From: DATFYM01 sp035315065
GTDB lineage: Bacteria; Acidobacteriota; Terriglobia; UBA7540
NCBI GenBank assembly: GCA_035315065.1
Contig: DATFYM010000166.1
Location: forward strand, 16,488 to 80,487
Reading direction: 5' to 3'
Length of the DNA: 64,000 nt
Of this stretch, positions 62,613-64,000 are shown piece by piece; positions within the stretch are counted from its first letter, which is position 1, and every line of letters begins with the position of its first letter. Made by a program: the position numbers and the translations under genes. The notes beneath the pieces are model-generated. The model saw only the letters and a program-made list of their open reading frames with translations, searched no databases and was not told the origin of the DNA.

Positions 62613-63074
62613 GGAAGGCTCTTGCTAATCGTCTCCTTTTTACTGTCCGCCCCTCGCGCGCTGCCGGCTCAGCAAGGGGAGAGAAGCGTGGAGGACGCCA
62701 CCGGCAAGTACCATTTCCTGGGCGCTGACGACACGCTGGGCATCCTGGAGGAAGAGGGCAAGATCAAAGGCTACGTCGACGTGGTACCCGAGCAGGAAGA
62801 GTCGGATGAGGTCCTGAGCTATTCGATCACCCTAGGCTCGCGCCAGGGAAACCACATCGAGTTCAAGACCGCCAAGATCCACCAGAAGTATTACCGGTTC
62901 AGCGGCACGGTGGAGCGCGGATCAGGGCGGCGCGAAGGCGATCCTGACTACGCGCGGCTGGTGGGAGACCTGGCGATCGTCACCGTGCACGCCGACGCCG
63001 GAACGGAATCCACGGAGAGCAAGCACGTCGTCTTCAAGTCGATGGGGAAGGGCGAGGGCAACGATGAATGGTGA
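62550..63074 (+). CDS. Secreted protein of unknown function
   Basis: 174 residues from ATG 62550. The signal peptide is partly repeat-encoded (FFSVPLCLCVGRLLLIVSFL). The mature part is a beta-rich domain: ATGKYHFLGADDTLGILEEE, GKIKGYVDVVPEQEESDEVL, GNHIEFKTAKIHQKYYRFSG, LVGDLAIVTVHADAGTES. I do not recognise the family. Its stop lies within the left arm of the following cassette. Confidence 0.75.
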   Translation: MRISFVSGRFRFFSVPLCLCVGRLLLIVSFLLSAPRALPAQQGERSVEDATGKYHFLGADDTLGILEEEGKIKGYVDVVPEQEESDEVLSYSITLGSRQGNHIEFKTAKIHQKYYRFSGTVERGSGRREGDPDYARLVGDLAIVTVHADAGTESTESKHVVFKSMGKGEGNDEW

Positions 63075-63191
63075 ATGATGAAGTGAAGAGCGCCATTGTC
63101 TTTTGTGCGTCGCAATGACCTATCTGCGTCGCATCCCGACGCCAGGTACCAAGGATGTCTTCGATTCATCATTCATAATTCAGCATTCATA
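63064..63191. repeat. Hairpin cassette of GTGAATGATGAA words
   Basis: Left ATGAATGGTGAATGATGAAG (63064-63083), right TTCGATTCATCATTCATAAT then TCAGCATTCATAA (63160-63192). It begins inside the stop region of the secreted protein gene. Confidence 0.7.
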
Positions 63192-63201
63192 ACTTGTCTC
63201 T

Positions 63202-63510
63202 TCAGCCTGCTTGCGCGTGCCGTTCTTCAACGTACTGCCGCTGCACCTTGATTTTGCTTTCGTCCTTGCGAGCAGCGGCCAGGTCATAGGCAAGCTGCAT
63301 CCGTAGCCAGGTCTCGGGTGTGCTACCGAATGCCTTCGACAATCGGATAGCCATCTCAGGACTGATGGCGGCCTTGCCGTTCACCACGTTATTAAGAGCC
63401 TGCCGCGTGACGCCGAGGACCTTCGCTCCTTCGGTCACAGACAACCCCAAAGGCTCAAGGCAAGCAGTTCGTATGCTGCGGCCGGGGTGGGGAGGGTTTT
63501 TCATGGGCAT
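63202..63510 (-). CDS. higA: HigA-family antitoxin
   Basis: 102 residues from ATG 63510 with GGAAAG upstream. A HigA-type helix-turn-helix: PPHPGRSIRTACLEPLGLSV, TEGAKVLGVTRQALNNVVNG, KAAISPEMAIRLSKAFGSTP, ETWLRMQLAYDLA. It binds and represses its own operon and blocks HigB. The toxin gene precedes it on the same strand (63536-63813), the usual higBA order, but is frameshifted. Confidence 0.93.
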   Translation of the reverse strand: MPMKNPPHPGRSIRTACLEPLGLSVTEGAKVLGVTRQALNNVVNGKAAISPEMAIRLSKAFGSTPETWLRMQLAYDLAAARKDESKIKVQRQYVEERHAQAG

Positions 63511-63535
63511 GGTGTCTTTCCTTCCTCGACTAGTA

Positions 63536-63813
63536 CTAGTGGTAATCAATCAATTCAAGGTCAAACGCATCGACCCCCTGAAAGCGGAAAATGATGCGCC
63601 AGTTGGCCCGAACCGTCACTGACCAGAAGCCCTCCAAGTCGCCTTTCAGCGGATGCAGACGATAACCGGGAAGGTTAAGCGCCTGGGGCGCAGTGGCTTG
63701 GTCGAGGCGAGCATAATATCCTCAACCGTATTCAGCAGATCGAACCGTATCCCGCTGCGGTCGGCGCGCTCATAGAGCCGCTTCAATCCCCTATGCTTAA
63801 AGCTCCTAATCAT
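63536..63813 (-). pseudogene. higB: HigB-family toxin, frameshifted
   Basis: ATG 63813 opens MIRSFKHRGLKRLYERADRS and GIRFDLLNTVEDI, a HigB/RelE start. Near 63712 the frame is lost; the neighbouring frame continues at once with ARLDQATAPQALNLPGYRLH, PLKGDLEGFWSVTVRANWRI and IFRFQGVDAFDLELIDYH to TAG at 63536. One missing base explains it. The product is probably inactive unless the frameshift is a sequence error. Confidence 0.8.
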
Positions 63814-63866
63814 AAGGATACAGCGTAAAGTGAGGCTTGTCACTTGTCAAACAAAAGCTCGGGTGC

Positions 63867-64000
63867 TTAACTGCTTTTGGGGTCTCTTCCGGGCACCATG
63901 TTGTACGCTTCCCGAGGATCCAACTTTTTCCGGATGGAGGGTTCCAGGGATTCGAGTGTGGGATGGGCGCGGCGGGGGAGGTATTTTCGGAATTGCGCAC
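63867..64000 (-). CDS. C-terminal end of an unidentified protein (partial)
   Basis: The minus-strand frame entering at 64000 and ending at TAA 63867 reads AQFRKYLPRRAHPTLESLEP then SIRKKLDPREAYNMVPGRDP KSS. The composition is protein-like, unlike the other two frames here, one of which is longer but Pro/Ser-rich. I do not recognise the family. Confidence 0.45.
   Translation of the reverse strand, partial: AQFRKYLPRRAHPTLESLEPSIRKKLDPREAYNMVPGRDPKSS

Noticed and set aside
63806..64000. Minus-strand frame of 64 codons with Pro/Ser-rich peptide at the right edge
   Set aside because: Another frame of the same strand (63867-64000) gives a more protein-like C-terminus, and this one overlaps the HigB start.

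Overview
The window is a high-GC bacterial chromosome segment, most likely from an Acidobacteriota (probably soil) genome. The assignment is inferred from content and I could run no search. The supporting signs are a von Willebrand-A-like secreted protein of the acidobacterial type, an FG-GAP/ASPIC-UnbV/TPR giant, a TonB-receptor 3' fragment ending in Phe, a class II photolyase, many secreted amidohydrolases and TPR proteins, and heavy use of short repeats between genes.

Layout. 1-5.3 kb: a partial gene, a hybrid histidine kinase and a convergent M28 peptidase. 5.6-12.4 kb: a cupin-type XRE regulator divergent from nine co-directional genes (DUF378, two fasciclins, a small ORF, a thioredoxin-fold protein, two SRPBCC proteins, an SDR/DUF2867 protein and a class II photolyase) that look like a stress or light response cluster. 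12.9-13.9 kb: a promoter, a hairpin leader, a small gene with an STGPKTPEGKARASQNA-type N-terminus, and an AACGAAGCC repeat tail. 14-20.6 kb: hydrolases, a VWA-like protein, glyA-rpiB and a thioredoxin-fold protein. 20.7-36 kb: proS, a bifunctional PBP with UB2H domain, TPR proteins, NfeD-slipin, two SPOR proteins, lnt, and prfB with its programmed frameshift. 36-43 kb: a YncE-like propeller, a GH172 (DUF2961) protein and the minus-strand phoH-ybeY-corC-era set. 43.4-50.5 kb: a small membrane protein, an amidohydrolase, an inserted secreted protein, a dienelactone hydrolase, then a damaged AAA-ATPase/partner pair and a frameshifted ankyrin gene. 51-53.5 kb: a second STGPK gene swollen by repeats. 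53.6-64 kb: YjbQ, AhpD-like, tmk, the 1358-residue secreted TPR giant, a dead nucleotidyltransferase module, a PQQ-type propeller, a secreted protein, HigA with a frameshifted HigB, and a partial gene.

The most unusual property runs across the whole window. Most gaps hold a hairpin cassette built of two arms of short (6-9 bp) imperfect direct repeats that are reverse complements of each other. The repeated word differs from cassette to cassette (GGCAGTA, GGGAGTA, GTGAATA, GTCGAAA, GATTGAC, GTGGCTA, GTCGGTT and others) but the plan is constant. Cassettes often start at a stop codon. Several have entered reading frames: an entire cassette lies in-frame inside ybeY, both ends of Era are cassette-encoded, and the C-termini of M28, Lnt, PhoH, YbeY and Tmk run into them. 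A second repeat system, a 71-bp unit bounded by AACGAAGCCACCG, occurs in four equal-length copies and shares its word with the tail of the first STGPK gene and with the body of the second. Together these are the best candidates for an undescribed mobile or regulatory repeat system.

Single-base frameshifts break an AAA-ATPase, an ankyrin protein, HigB and a small upstream gene of a nucleotidyltransferase. Either accessory genes are decaying here or the assembly has indel errors; read-level data would decide.
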